From: Pustulibacterium marinum
GTDB taxonomy: Bacteria > Bacteroidota > Bacteroidia > Flavobacteriales > Flavobacteriaceae
Direction: 5' to 3'
Assembly: GCF_900116665.1 (NCBI RefSeq)
Contig: NZ_FPBK01000001.1
Coordinates: 558,001 to 622,000, forward strand
Length of the DNA: 64,000 nt
In this document: one piece after another, positions 34,109 to 42,038 of the stretch
Position numbering within the stretch: the first letter of the stretch is position 1
Layout of the letters: the number at the start of each line of letters is the position of its first letter
Translations under genes and position numbers: made by a program
Notes under the pieces: generated by a model
Databases searched by the model: none
Told to the model about the DNA's origin: nothing
What the model saw: the letters and a program-made list of their open reading frames with translations, nothing else

Positions 34109-34171
34109 TTCTACATACTTAGAATTTGTTCTACAAACATAGAATAAAATTTTAATTCTACAAGTGTAGAA
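34109..34171 (-). promoter_or_regulatory. Promoter with three tandem BlaI-type operators
   Basis: Three 16-bp sites of pattern TTCTACA-N2-TGTAGAA: 34109-34124 (TTCTACATACTTAGAA), 34129-34144 (TTCTACAAACATAGAA) and the perfect palindrome 34156-34171 (TTCTACAAGTGTAGAA). On the minus strand a -7 box TATGTTTG (34134-34141) sits inside the middle site and a TTG -33 element (34161-34163) in the outer one, 19 bp apart, so bound repressor would cover both promoter elements. Confidence 0.82.
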
Positions 34172-34184
34172 TGTGTTAAAAATA

Positions 34185-34214
34185 AAAAATCCGCTAGTTC
34201 TATAGCGGATTTTT
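34185..34214 (-). terminator. Terminator of the M20 peptidase gene
   Basis: AAAAATCCGCTA (34185-34196) pairs perfectly with TAGCGGATTTTT (34203-34214), 6-nt loop, T-run on either strand. It lies 127 bp beyond the minus-strand M20 gene. Confidence 0.85.
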
Positions 34215-34341
34215 AAGTGTTTATAATGTTTTTCAGCTCTTAGTTACATGGTGAAACCGTTTATTCGAGTGAAAAATTTTTAATTTTTTGTATCGAGAAT
34301 AGGTGTGTTCATAAAAACTAATTCTTAAAAATAGCTGATAA

Positions 34342-35733
34342 TTATGATTTAGACAACTCTGTAAAATGCTTAAAGAAATACGGAATGGTTTCAATACCTT
34401 TTAAATAGTTCCAAACTCCAAAATGTTCGTTCGGAGAGTGAATTGCATCCGAATCCAATCCGAATCCCATTAAAATGGTTTTGCTTTGTAGTTCTTTTTC
34501 AAATAAAGCTACAATAGGAATACTTCCGCCACTACGTTGTGGAATCGGAGTTTTTCCAAAAGTTTCTTCGTAGGCTTTGCTGGCTGCCTGATATTCCATA
34601 CTGTCTATTGGCGTTACATAGGCTTGTCCGCCATGATGTGGTTTCACTTTTACTTTCACTGCTTCGGGGGCAATGCTTTCAAAATGTTTTTGGAACAGCT
34701 CGGTAATTTCTTTCCAATCTTGATCTGGAACCAAACGCATCGAAATTTTTGCATAGGCTTTGCTGGCAATCACGGTTTTGGCACCTTCGCCAATGTAGCC
34801 ACCCCAAATTCCGTTCACATCCAAGGTAGGTCTAATAGAATTACGCTCGTTTGTGGAATAACCTTTTTCGCCATACACATCGTTGATGTCTAAAGCCTTT
34901 TTATAATTTTCTAAAGAAAAAGGTGCTTCGGCCATGGCTGCACGCTCTTTTGCTGAAAGTTCTTCTACCTTATCATAGAATCCCGGAACGGTAATATGGT
35001 TGTTTTCGTCGTGTAACGAAGCAATCATTTTGGTAAGAATGTTGATTGGGTTCGCCACGGCTCCACCGTACAAACCACTGTGTAAATCACGATTTGGACC
35101 AGTAACTTCCACTTCTACATAGCTAAGACCACGCAATCCGGTGGTAATTGATGGAACATCTTTAGCAATCATTCCGGTATCCGAAATCAAGATCACATCA
35201 TTTTTCAATTTGTCATGGTTGCGTTCAATAAACCAGCTGAGGTTGGCGCTTCCCACTTCTTCTTCGCCTTCAATCATGAATTTCACGTTGCAAGGCAATT
35301 GGTTGGTAGCAATCATCAATTCAACCGCTTTTACGTGCATATACATTTGACCTTTGTCGTCACAAGCCCCACGTGCAAAAATGGCACCTTCCGGGTGGAT
35401 TTCTGTGTTGCGAATCACCGGATCAAAAGGTTCAGTATCCCATAAATTCAGAGGATCTGCCGGTTGCACATCGTAATGTCCGTAAATAAGAACCGTAGGT
35501 AAGCTCACATCGATAATTTTCTCTCCGTATACTACCGGATAGCCCGGTGTTTCACAGATTTCGGTAACGTCACACCCAGCATCTTGCAAACTTTTTTGTA
35601 CAGCCTCGGCACAATTCCAAACATCCTGTGAATAGGCAGAATCGGCACTAACCGATGGGATCTTCAATAATTCAATCAACTCGTTAATAAAACGTTGTTG
35701 GTGTTCCTGTATGTAGGAAGCTATATGTTCCAT
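34342..35733 (-). CDS. M20 family dipeptidase
   Basis: A 463-residue cytosolic zinc dipeptidase of the carnosinase/CNDP-like M20 branch. Metal and catalytic motifs: GHYDVQP (H86, D88), RGACDDKGQ (D125 bridging metals) and EGEEEVGS (155-162, general base and zinc ligand), a lid/dimerisation domain at about 205-365 with LRGLSYVEVEVTG, and GLDSDAIHSPNE with the final histidine ligand near the C-terminus. It hydrolyses dipeptides for amino-acid recycling. It is a single-gene transcript. Confidence 0.93.
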   Translation of the reverse strand: MEHIASYIQEHQQRFINELIELLKIPSVSADSAYSQDVWNCAEAVQKSLQDAGCDVTEICETPGYPVVYGEKIIDVSLPTVLIYGHYDVQPADPLNLWDTEPFDPVIRNTEIHPEGAIFARGACDDKGQMYMHVKAVELMIATNQLPCNVKFMIEGEEEVGSANLSWFIERNHDKLKNDVILISDTGMIAKDVPSITTGLRGLSYVEVEVTGPNRDLHSGLYGGAVANPINILTKMIASLHDENNHITVPGFYDKVEELSAKERAAMAEAPFSLENYKKALDINDVYGEKGYSTNERNSIRPTLDVNGIWGGYIGEGAKTVIASKAYAKISMRLVPDQDWKEITELFQKHFESIAPEAVKVKVKPHHGGQAYVTPIDSMEYQAASKAYEETFGKTPIPQRSGGSIPIVALFEKELQSKTILMGFGLDSDAIHSPNEHFGVWNYLKGIETIPYFFKHFTELSKS

Positions 35734-35796
35734 GAATTCAATTTTTATTGATATAGCATCAAATGTACAAAAAATAGAACTTTTTTTAATAAGGTG

Positions 35797-35826
35797 TTTG
35801 TAGTTTCAAAAATTGATTTATATTTG
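35797..35826 (+). promoter_or_regulatory. Promoter of tRNA-Leu
   Basis: TTTG at 35797-35800 and TATATTTG at 35819-35826, spaced 18 bp, match the Bacteroidota -33/-7 consensus; the tRNA starts 24 bp downstream. Confidence 0.75.
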
Positions 35827-35849
35827 CACCCACAATTACACAAAAGCAC

Positions 35850-35931
35850 GCGGGTGTGGTGAAATTGGTAGACACGCCAGACTTAGGATCTGGTGCCGCA
35901 AGGTGTGAAGGTTCGAGTCCTTTCACCCGCA
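35850..35931 (+). tRNA. tRNA-Leu (anticodon TAG)
   Basis: An 82-nt class II tRNA. The acceptor stem GCGGGTG pairs with CACCCGC; the anticodon stem CCAGA/TCTGG holds loop CTTAGGA with anticodon TAG; a long variable arm (about TGCCGCAAGGTG) precedes the T-arm GAAGG-TTCGAGT-CCTTT. The discriminator base is A and CCA is not encoded. Confidence 0.96.
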
Positions 35932-35938
35932 CAGAACA

Positions 35939-35968
35939 AAAACCTCTTAGTTTTCTAAGAGGTTTTTT
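35939..35968 (+). terminator. Terminator after tRNA-Leu
   Basis: AAAACCTCTTAG (35939-35950), TTTT loop, CTAAGAGGTTTT (35955-35966) with following T. Perfect 12-bp stem; it may also serve the converging hydrolase gene. Confidence 0.92.
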
Positions 35969-35987
35969 GTGTTTGTACTGGTTTGTT

Positions 35988-36695
35988 TTAAACGATATCA
36001 TTCACCACCTTCGCTACATACTCTGGTTGTTCAATAGGCATCAAATGCCCAACGTGTTTGGTATGGAAAACATGTTGCAAGTTTAAATTGGGGATTACTT
36101 CTTCCTGAATCATTTTTGGAGTGATGGCTTGGTCATCTTCGGAATAGATCAAGTGAATTGGAATTTCCAGTGTATCTGTATATTTTTTGATGGAGTTTTT
36201 CATGCCGGTTTCAATCCACCATTTCCAGGTGTTTTCGGTAATCATAAGTTGTGTTTCAATGCAAAAATCCATTTTGTTGTCGGATAGTGTTGAATAGGTG
36301 CCGTTTTCAACTGTTTCTTCGCAACTTTTACGATCTCGGTCTAGCATTCTTTTTTGTTCACTTTCCGACATGGCTTCTATGGTTGGAGGAGAAGGAGCTA
36401 CCAATAGTATTTGAGCAATACGATGTTCGGTATCCAGTGTAGCGGTTCTTAAGGCTAATTTTCCTCCCATGGAATGCCCCACGAGCATACAATCGTTTAG
36501 GTCTTGTTCTTTTATGTATTCCCAAACATAGTTGCTCATGGTGTCTATGGAGATGTTAGCCAATTCCGGAGTCGATCCAAAACCCGGTAAGGAAAGGTAA
36601 TGAGGTGTTATATCAGTTGCTAGGTATGGATGCATCCATTGCCAACTTTCAGCATTACCACCAAAATAATGAAGAAATACGACGTGCTTTTTCAT
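35988..36695 (-). CDS. Alpha/beta hydrolase
   Basis: A 235-residue cytosolic alpha/beta-hydrolase. Oxyanion region FLHYFGG (7-13), nucleophile elbow GHSMGG (S75), acid in SEDDQAIT and histidine in KHVGHLMP near the C-terminus complete the triad. The substrate cannot be told from the sequence. It is monocistronic, converging with the tRNA terminator and divergent from cysQ. Confidence 0.88.
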   Translation of the reverse strand: MKKHVVFLHYFGGNAESWQWMHPYLATDITPHYLSLPGFGSTPELANISIDTMSNYVWEYIKEQDLNDCMLVGHSMGGKLALRTATLDTEHRIAQILLVAPSPPTIEAMSESEQKRMLDRDRKSCEETVENGTYSTLSDNKMDFCIETQLMITENTWKWWIETGMKNSIKKYTDTLEIPIHLIYSEDDQAITPKMIQEEVIPNLNLQHVFHTKHVGHLMPIEQPEYVAKVVNDIV

Positions 36696-36886
36696 TTTTT
36701 ACAAAAAGGTACTGTTTCGCATGCTGTCATCATAGCATCTTCTCAAAGCTTTAACAGGAGTGTCATCACTTTTATCATTTTGTTCGGAAATGAATGTACA
36801 AGGTTAAATGAGTAATGTCATAGGCTTATGGGAAATTGAAAGTGTATTTTTAGCGTTTGATATGTAGGTACTTCAAATATAAAAAC

Positions 36887-36894
36887 TATATTTG
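36887..36894 (+). promoter_or_regulatory. -7 box of the cysQ-cysN operon
   Basis: TATATTTG, a perfect TAnnTTTG box, 25 bp before the cysQ ATG. A TTTG at 36856-36859 is too far (27 bp) to be a standard -33. Confidence 0.5.
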
Positions 36895-36919
36895 CCTACT
36901 AAATTAGTAGATTATTCAA

Positions 36920-37717
36920 ATGAATTATTTAGAAGTCGCTATAGAAGCCGCCTTGCGCGCAGGAAAAGCCATTCTGGAAGTATATGGTTTAGAAGATGTA
37001 GGTGTAGAGATTAAGGAGGATGCTTCTCCCTTAACCTTGGCGGATCAGAAATCGAACGCTGTTATCAATTCCTATATAGCACCAACGCCATTTCCCATCA
37101 TAAGTGAAGAAAATAAGCAGTTGGATTATGATGAGCGAAAAGATTGGGATTCCTGCTGGATCGTAGATCCGCTGGATGGAACCAAAGAGTTTATCAAACG
37201 AAATGGAGAGTTCACTGTAAACATAGCATTGGTAAAACAAGGTGTTCCGGAATTAGGGGTTATTTATGTACCTGTGACCGAAGAATTGTATTTTGCTTCC
37301 GTTTCGCAAAAGCAAGTTTTTAAAGCGGTTGTGGCTCCCAATGCTGCTATTGTAGAAGTTATGGAAAAAGCAGAAAAAATAGGAACTTCTGAAATGGACG
37401 ATATTGTACGTGTAGTGGGGAGTCGTTCCCATATGAATCAGGATACTCTGGATTACATGGAGACGTTAAAATCAGAGTTTCCCGGAAAGGAAATTGAAGT
37501 GGTTTCTAAAGGAAGTTCCCTAAAATTTTGTTTAGTGGCGGAAGGAAAAGCCGATGTATATCCACGTTTTGCGCCTACCATGGAGTGGGATACCGCGGCG
37601 GGCCAAGCCATTTGTGAAGCAGCAGGTCTGGAAGTAATTGCAAAAGATACCAATGCACCTATGGTGTACAATAAGTCCAATCTTTTAAATCCCTATTTCC
37701 TTGTACGTAAAGGGTAA
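36920..37717 (+). CDS. cysQ: 3'(2'),5'-bisphosphate nucleotidase
   Basis: A 265-residue Mg-dependent, lithium-sensitive inositol-monophosphatase-fold enzyme that removes PAP (or PAPS) formed when PAPS is used. Motifs: metal-binding SEENKQ, WIVDPLDGTKEFIKRNGEFTV (in two parts) and EWDTAAGQAI at the C-terminus. It heads the sulfate-activation operon; DUF2061, cysC, cysD and cysN follow with gaps of 2-15 nt or overlap, so production and clearance of PAPS/PAP are linked. Confidence 0.93.
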   Translation: MNYLEVAIEAALRAGKAILEVYGLEDVGVEIKEDASPLTLADQKSNAVINSYIAPTPFPIISEENKQLDYDERKDWDSCWIVDPLDGTKEFIKRNGEFTVNIALVKQGVPELGVIYVPVTEELYFASVSQKQVFKAVVAPNAAIVEVMEKAEKIGTSEMDDIVRVVGSRSHMNQDTLDYMETLKSEFPGKEIEVVSKGSSLKFCLVAEGKADVYPRFAPTMEWDTAAGQAICEAAGLEVIAKDTNAPMVYNKSNLLNPYFLVRKG

Positions 37718-37721
37718 ACTT

Positions 37722-38150
37722 ATGGCAGCAGATCATTCGTATAAACGCCATTTGGCGAAAGCGATTACCTGGCGCGTGGTGGGTACCTTGGATACTATTT
37801 TGTTATCCTGGCTCATTTCGGGAAATCCTTTTGCAGCTTTGAAGATTGGGTTCTCTGAGGTTGCTACAAAAATGATTTTATATTACCTTCACGAGCGCGT
37901 TTGGTTTCGCGTAAATCTTTCTAAAAACGGAAAGACTTTAGAGAGCAAAAAACGCCATTTGGCCAAAACAATTACCTGGCGAATCGTGGGGACTATCGAT
38001 ACCATGACCATCGCCTGGATTGTAACGGGTGATCCTATGACCGGGTTGCAAATTGGCGGAGTAGAAGTGTTTACCAAAATGTTGCTGTACTATTTGCACG
38101 AGCGCGTTTGGTACAAATGGAATTTTGGTATTGAAGAACGAAGAACATAA
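37722..38150 (+). CDS. DUF2061 membrane protein with two tandem copies
   Basis: A 142-residue membrane protein from ATG 37722 (an upstream TTG at 37701 overlaps cysQ). It consists of two DUF2061 units, about 7-62 and 77-132: each has KRHLAKAITWRxVGTxDT, a hydrophobic helix and TKMxLYYLHERVW. In flavobacteria this family is regularly located within cysQ/cysC/cysD/cysN operons, which suggests a sulfate uptake or accessory role, but the biochemical function is unknown. Gap to cysQ 4 nt, to cysC 2 nt. Confidence 0.88.
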   Translation: MAADHSYKRHLAKAITWRVVGTLDTILLSWLISGNPFAALKIGFSEVATKMILYYLHERVWFRVNLSKNGKTLESKKRHLAKTITWRIVGTIDTMTIAWIVTGDPMTGLQIGGVEVFTKMLLYYLHERVWYKWNFGIEERRT

Positions 38151-38152
38151 CT

Positions 38153-38749
38153 ATGGATTATATCATTCCACATAATTATCAGATTGAACGAGCTGATCGT
38201 GAAAAGGCAAGTGGTCACCGTACTTTTGTACTTTGGTTTACAGGCTTATCAGGTTCAGGAAAATCTACCATTGCCAATCAGGTAGCGCAATTGCTTTTTC
38301 AAAAAGGAATTCGCGTATATACGTTGGATGGCGACAATATTAGAGCGGGGATCAACAAAGGTTTGTCTTTTACGCCCGAAGATCGCAAAGAAAATTTGCG
38401 TAGAATTGCTGAGGTGTCCAAATTATTTGTAGATGCAGGTTCGGTAGTGATAGCTGCTTTTGTATCGCCTATGATTTCCGATCGAAAAATGATTGAAGAC
38501 ATTGTGGGGACTTCAGATTTTTTAGAAGTGTATATCAATACGTCTTTAGAAGAATGCGAGCGCCGCGATGTGAAAGGACTGTACAAAAAGGCGAGAGCCG
38601 GAGAAATTCCCAATTTTACAGGAATTAGCGCTCCGTATGAGCCACCTGTAGCTCCTTTTATAACGATAGAAACAGAAAAAGAAACCGTCATGTCTGCTGC
38701 AGAACGTGTGGTAGCAGCCATACAAACCAAATTAGAAATACAATCATGA
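38153..38749 (+). CDS. cysC: Adenylylsulfate kinase
   Basis: A 198-residue APS kinase making PAPS from APS and ATP. The P-loop GLSGSGKST (about 31-39), DGDNIRAGINKGLSFTPEDR and IAEVSKLFVDAG are the family signatures, and IAAFVSP is retained. It overlaps cysD by 4 nt (ATGA). Confidence 0.95.
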   Translation: MDYIIPHNYQIERADREKASGHRTFVLWFTGLSGSGKSTIANQVAQLLFQKGIRVYTLDGDNIRAGINKGLSFTPEDRKENLRRIAEVSKLFVDAGSVVIAAFVSPMISDRKMIEDIVGTSDFLEVYINTSLEECERRDVKGLYKKARAGEIPNFTGISAPYEPPVAPFITIETEKETVMSAAERVVAAIQTKLEIQS

Positions 38750-39651
38750 GTAAGTATTATTTAAATTACTTAGATGAGTTAGAATCAGAGGCTATTTATG
38801 TGCTGCGCGAAGTGTGGGCACAATTTCAAAATCCGGTGATTTTATTTTCCGGAGGAAAAGATTCTATTGTGGTCACCCATTTAGCAAGAAAGGCATTTTA
38901 TCCAAGTAAAATTCCGTTTGCATTGATGCATGTAGATACGGGACATAATTTCCCGGAAACGATTCAATTCCGTGATGATTTGGTAGAGCGTTTAGGCGTA
39001 CGTTTGTTGGTAGGTTCTGTTCAAAAATCTATTGATGATGGTCGTGTAGCGGAAGAAAAAGGAAAAAATGCCACCCGAAATGCGTTACAGATTACCACTT
39101 TGCTAGATGCTATTGAAGAGCACAAAGTAGATTGTGCTATTGGTGGTGGTCGTAGAGATGAAGAAAAAGCACGCGCCAAAGAGCGTTTCTTTTCACATAG
39201 AGATGATTTTGGACAGTGGGATCCAAAAAATCAACGTCCGGAATTGTGGAATATCTTTAACGGAAAATATTTTGAAGGAGAACATTTTAGAGCGTTCCCA
39301 ATTAGTAACTGGACCGAAATGGATGTTTGGAACTATATAGCGCGTGAAGGTATTGCCATTCCATCTTTATATTTTGCGCACGAGCGCGAAGTGGTGTGGC
39401 GTAACAATTCTTGGATTCCAAAATCAGAACATTTGATCATGGAAGAGAACGAAGAAGTGTTTACCAAGAAGATCCGATTCAGAACCTTGGGTGATATTAC
39501 CATTACGGGAGGAATTGAATCTGAAGCAGATACCGTAGAGAAAATTGCGGCAGAGGTTTCAGCAATGCGTCAAACCGAAAGAGGAAATCGCAGTGATGAC
39601 AAGCGTTCGGAAACGGCGATGGAAGATAGAAAACGTCAGGGGTATTTTTAA
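38746..39651 (+). CDS. cysD: Sulfate adenylyltransferase subunit 2
   Basis: A 301-residue PP-loop ATP sulfurylase catalytic subunit; the PP motif FSGGKDSIV (about 33-41) and the GGGRRDEEKARAKER helix are intact, as is the C-terminal DRKRQGYF. With CysN it converts sulfate and ATP into APS. Fifteen nt precede cysN. Confidence 0.96.
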   Translation: MSKYYLNYLDELESEAIYVLREVWAQFQNPVILFSGGKDSIVVTHLARKAFYPSKIPFALMHVDTGHNFPETIQFRDDLVERLGVRLLVGSVQKSIDDGRVAEEKGKNATRNALQITTLLDAIEEHKVDCAIGGGRRDEEKARAKERFFSHRDDFGQWDPKNQRPELWNIFNGKYFEGEHFRAFPISNWTEMDVWNYIAREGIAIPSLYFAHEREVVWRNNSWIPKSEHLIMEENEEVFTKKIRFRTLGDITITGGIESEADTVEKIAAEVSAMRQTERGNRSDDKRSETAMEDRKRQGYF

Positions 39652-39666
39652 TTTAAGAATGAAATC

Positions 39667-40923
39667 ATGCAAATAGATAACAACCAATTATTAAGATTTA
39701 CAACTGCGGGAAGTGTAGATGACGGAAAAAGTACATTGATCGGTAGATTGCTATACGATTCCAAATCTATTTTTGAAGATCAATTAGAAGCGGTAGAAAA
39801 TACCAGTAAGAAAAAAGGACACGAAGGGGTGGATTTAGCTTTGTTTACCGATGGTTTGCGTGACGAGCGTGAACAAGGAATTACCATTGATGTAGCCTAC
39901 CGTTATTTCACGACACCCAAAAGAAAATTTATCATTGCCGATACACCGGGGCATATTCAGTATACTCGTAATATGGTTACAGGAGCTTCTACAGCAAATG
40001 CAGCCATTATTTTGGTAGATGCGCGCCACGGAGTGATAGAGCAAACCAAGCGTCATGCATTTATTGCATCTTTATTACAAATCCCTCATATTATTGTGTG
40101 CATCAATAAAATGGATTTGGTAGATTTTCAAGAAGATGTGTACAATGCGGTGATCAAGCAGTTTGAAGCATTTTCTTCAAAATTATTGGTGAAAGATGTA
40201 CACTTTATTCCTATCAGTGCATTGTTGGGTGATAATGTTGTAAACCGTTCCGAAAATATGAGTTGGTACCAAGGTGCGCCCTTGTTGCATACCTTAGAAA
40301 CCATGCACATCAGTAGCGATGTAAATAAAGTAGATGCACGTTTTCCTGTCCAAACAGTATTGCGTCCGCAGAGTGAAGGCTTTATTGATTACCGTGGCTA
40401 TGCCGGAAGAATTGCCAGTGGCGTATTTCGCAAAGGTGATGCTATTACCGTAATGCCTTCCGGATTTACATCCAATATAAAATCAATTGATACCTTGGAT
40501 GGTCCTTTGGACGAAGCATTCGCACCAATGTCTGTTTCCATTACCTTAGAAGATGATATTGATATCAGTCGTGGTGATATGTTGGTACGTTCCAACAACC
40601 AACCGGAACCTTCTCAGGATATAGAGGTCATGTTGTGTTGGTTAAACAACAGTCCGGCAAAACCAAGAGCAAAATATACAGTTCGTCATACATCCAACGA
40701 GCAAAAAGCGATGATCAAAGAAATTGTGTATAAAATAGATATCAATACGCTGGAGCGCGATCATGAGGATAGCAATCTAGAGATGAATGCCATTGCCAAA
40801 GTGCGCATTCGTACCACCAAACCTTTGATGATTGATGCGTACAGAGAAAACCGTACTACCGGTAGTTTGATATTGGTGGATGACGCCACGAACGAAACTG
40901 TAGCCGCAGGGATGATCGTATAG
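39667..40923 (+). CDS. cysN: Sulfate adenylyltransferase subunit 1 (GTPase)
   Basis: A 418-residue EF-Tu-like GTPase that powers APS synthesis by CysD. G1 DDGKSTLIG, G2 in EREQGITID, G3 DTPGH and G4 NKMD are intact, followed by two beta-barrel domains. The protein is the short CysN form without a fused CysC. No PAPS/APS reductase or sulfite reductase gene follows in the window; a terminator closes the operon. Confidence 0.96.
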   Translation: MQIDNNQLLRFTTAGSVDDGKSTLIGRLLYDSKSIFEDQLEAVENTSKKKGHEGVDLALFTDGLRDEREQGITIDVAYRYFTTPKRKFIIADTPGHIQYTRNMVTGASTANAAIILVDARHGVIEQTKRHAFIASLLQIPHIIVCINKMDLVDFQEDVYNAVIKQFEAFSSKLLVKDVHFIPISALLGDNVVNRSENMSWYQGAPLLHTLETMHISSDVNKVDARFPVQTVLRPQSEGFIDYRGYAGRIASGVFRKGDAITVMPSGFTSNIKSIDTLDGPLDEAFAPMSVSITLEDDIDISRGDMLVRSNNQPEPSQDIEVMLCWLNNSPAKPRAKYTVRHTSNEQKAMIKEIVYKIDINTLERDHEDSNLEMNAIAKVRIRTTKPLMIDAYRENRTTGSLILVDDATNETVAAGMIV

Positions 40924-40954
40924 GAAAAGGAGGAGCACCAATTCATATATCAAA

Positions 40955-40984
40955 GCCATCTCTACAAGAGGTGGTTTTTTTTTT
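40955..40984 (+). terminator. Terminator of the cys operon
   Basis: CCATCTCT (40956-40963), loop ACA, AGAGGTGG (40967-40974) with one G-T pair, followed by ten T. Confidence 0.9.
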
Positions 40985-41301
40985 GATTTGTTTCATTGTT
41001 GAGGTGTTTGATTTGTTGACAGGGAGCAGCACTAAAGAAAGCAAAGACAAACCCTCCTGTTCCTGAAAATGGATCTACACTGTAGCAGCGAAAAGCTGAA
41101 ACTTATCAATAGCTGTTGAAAAATGGAAGTTCTCCAAACCTGCGTCAGTAAAGTGTCAGCAATACGTCAGTAGAAGAATTTTAGGAATGACTTCAAAAAA
41201 ACAGGTATTTTTTTTGTGCTTTTGTGCAAAACATTTGTACTTTTAAATCGTCGCAACCGACTAGCGGGAACTTTTCGGGAAAGTTTTATACAATGCGATT
41301 C

Positions 41302-41346
41302 AGCTCAAAAAGTGGTGTCTATCCGTTATTTTTGAGCTTTTTTTTG
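41302..41346 (+). terminator. Terminator-like hairpin in repeat copy 1
   Basis: AGCTCAAAAA (41302-41311) pairs with TTTTTGAGCT (41329-41338) and is followed by T. No plus-strand gene is seen in front of it. Confidence 0.5.
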
Positions 41347-41571
41347 GTCTTTTTTGAAGGTTTTGATTAGCACGTGTTTGTATAAAAGTTTTTTAAAAAT
41401 GACTGCACTCTTTTCAGTGAATGTAGCGATGGGCTGTTTTAAGTAGTAAGATAAAGGCGATACGGGTGTTTGTGAAGAGCTTGCGGAAGTTTGCAGCAGT
41501 ACATCCGCATGTATTTTTTTTTCGTCCGCATGACTGGGATGGCGTTTCCGTGTGTTTTTTGGGTTCTTTTG

Positions 41572-41609
41572 AAAAAAAAAATCCCCCGGCAGCGGGAACT
41601 ACCGAGGGA
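41572..41609 (-). terminator. Terminator of the HU-HIG gene
   Basis: On the minus strand TCCCTCGG pairs with CCGGGGGA (plus coordinates 41602-41609 and 41582-41589, one mismatch) and a ten-T run follows (A at 41572-41581). It lies 46 bp past the stop. Confidence 0.75.
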
Positions 41610-41654
41610 AAGATTTACACTGAAACGATTCAGCTAAGTAAAAAACAGTGGTGT

Positions 41655-42038
41655 CTATCCTTGTTTTTTAAATTTTAAATTGTTCAGCATGCGCTGAAGT
41701 TCTAGTCCAGAGCGAAACAGTACCCTTGCTTTGGTAACATTGTGGCTACTTACGTCTTCTTCCGTATCACTGCCAGTACCACTGATCCCAATACGAAAAC
41801 TTCCCAAATGTCCAAGTTTTACACTACGCCCTTCTTCGAGCAGAATGGCAATTTGTTCTTCGAGATTTACCAAAATGCTATAGCAATCTCCGGAGGTCAC
41901 GGTCGATTCCCGTGTCAGGGTTTTTGCTAAGCTACGCAAATCTACTTCTCCATTTGGCACTACCAGCGGGTAGTACTTCTCAGGGGCGGTCAGGTCCTGC
42001 GGATTTTTTCGACCAACTGATTTAAATAATACAGCCAT
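41655..42038 (-). CDS. HU-HIG family DNA-binding protein
   Basis: A 127-residue Bacteroidota-type HU-like protein (HU-HIG): MAVLFKSVGRKNPQDL at the N-terminus, a helical IHF/HU dimerisation core (LRSLAKTLTRESTVTSGDCYSILVNLEEQI in parts) and the beta-arm start GRSVKLGHLGSFRIGISG. The C-terminal tail is short (about 35 residues) and basic. Such proteins are nucleoid-associated or local regulators and often lie next to polysaccharide loci in this phylum; here it is divergent from the exopolysaccharide operon, 866 bp away. Direct regulation of that operon is only a possibility. Confidence 0.85.
   Translation of the reverse strand: MAVLFKSVGRKNPQDLTAPEKYYPLVVPNGEVDLRSLAKTLTRESTVTSGDCYSILVNLEEQIAILLEEGRSVKLGHLGSFRIGISGTGSDTEEDVSSHNVTKARVLFRSGLELQRMLNNLKFKKQG

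Larger units (their letters stand above)
40985..41654. other. 670-bp stretch without a credible gene between cysN and the HU-HIG gene
   Basis: No ORF here has coding character. It contains a duplicated segment (41263-41324 and 41591-41660), a plus-strand hairpin with T-run (41302-41345) and the minus-strand terminator of the HU-HIG gene. Homopolymer runs of T and A are frequent. On the minus strand about 41030-41100 an unsupported reading frame contains DPFSGTGG, recalling a DNA-methyltransferase motif, with no surrounding gene. Confidence 0.6.
41263..41660. repeat. Duplicated segment, two diverged copies
   Basis: Copy 1 is 41263-41324, copy 2 is 41591-41660. Shared blocks in the same order: AGCGGGAACT, CGGGAAAG / AGGGAAAG, CGATTCAGCT, and GTGGTGTCTATCC. 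Copy 2 contains the stop codon and 3' untranslated part of the HU-HIG gene on the minus strand; copy 1 has no gene attached. It probably records loss of a tandem HU-HIG paralogue or a duplicated 3' UTR. Confidence 0.75.

Noticed and set aside
35786-36001. 71-codon minus-strand ORF
   Set aside because: It lies across the tRNA-Leu gene and its terminator; it is an accident of the tRNA sequence.
41030-41100. Minus-strand reading frame with VDPFSGTGGF, similar to a DNA-methyltransferase motif
   Set aside because: No start, no second motif and no open frame beyond about 30 codons; at best a vestige, possibly chance.
41466-41678. 70-codon plus-strand ORF
   Set aside because: It runs through a poly-A tract, the HU-HIG terminator and repeat copy 2; composition is not coding-like.
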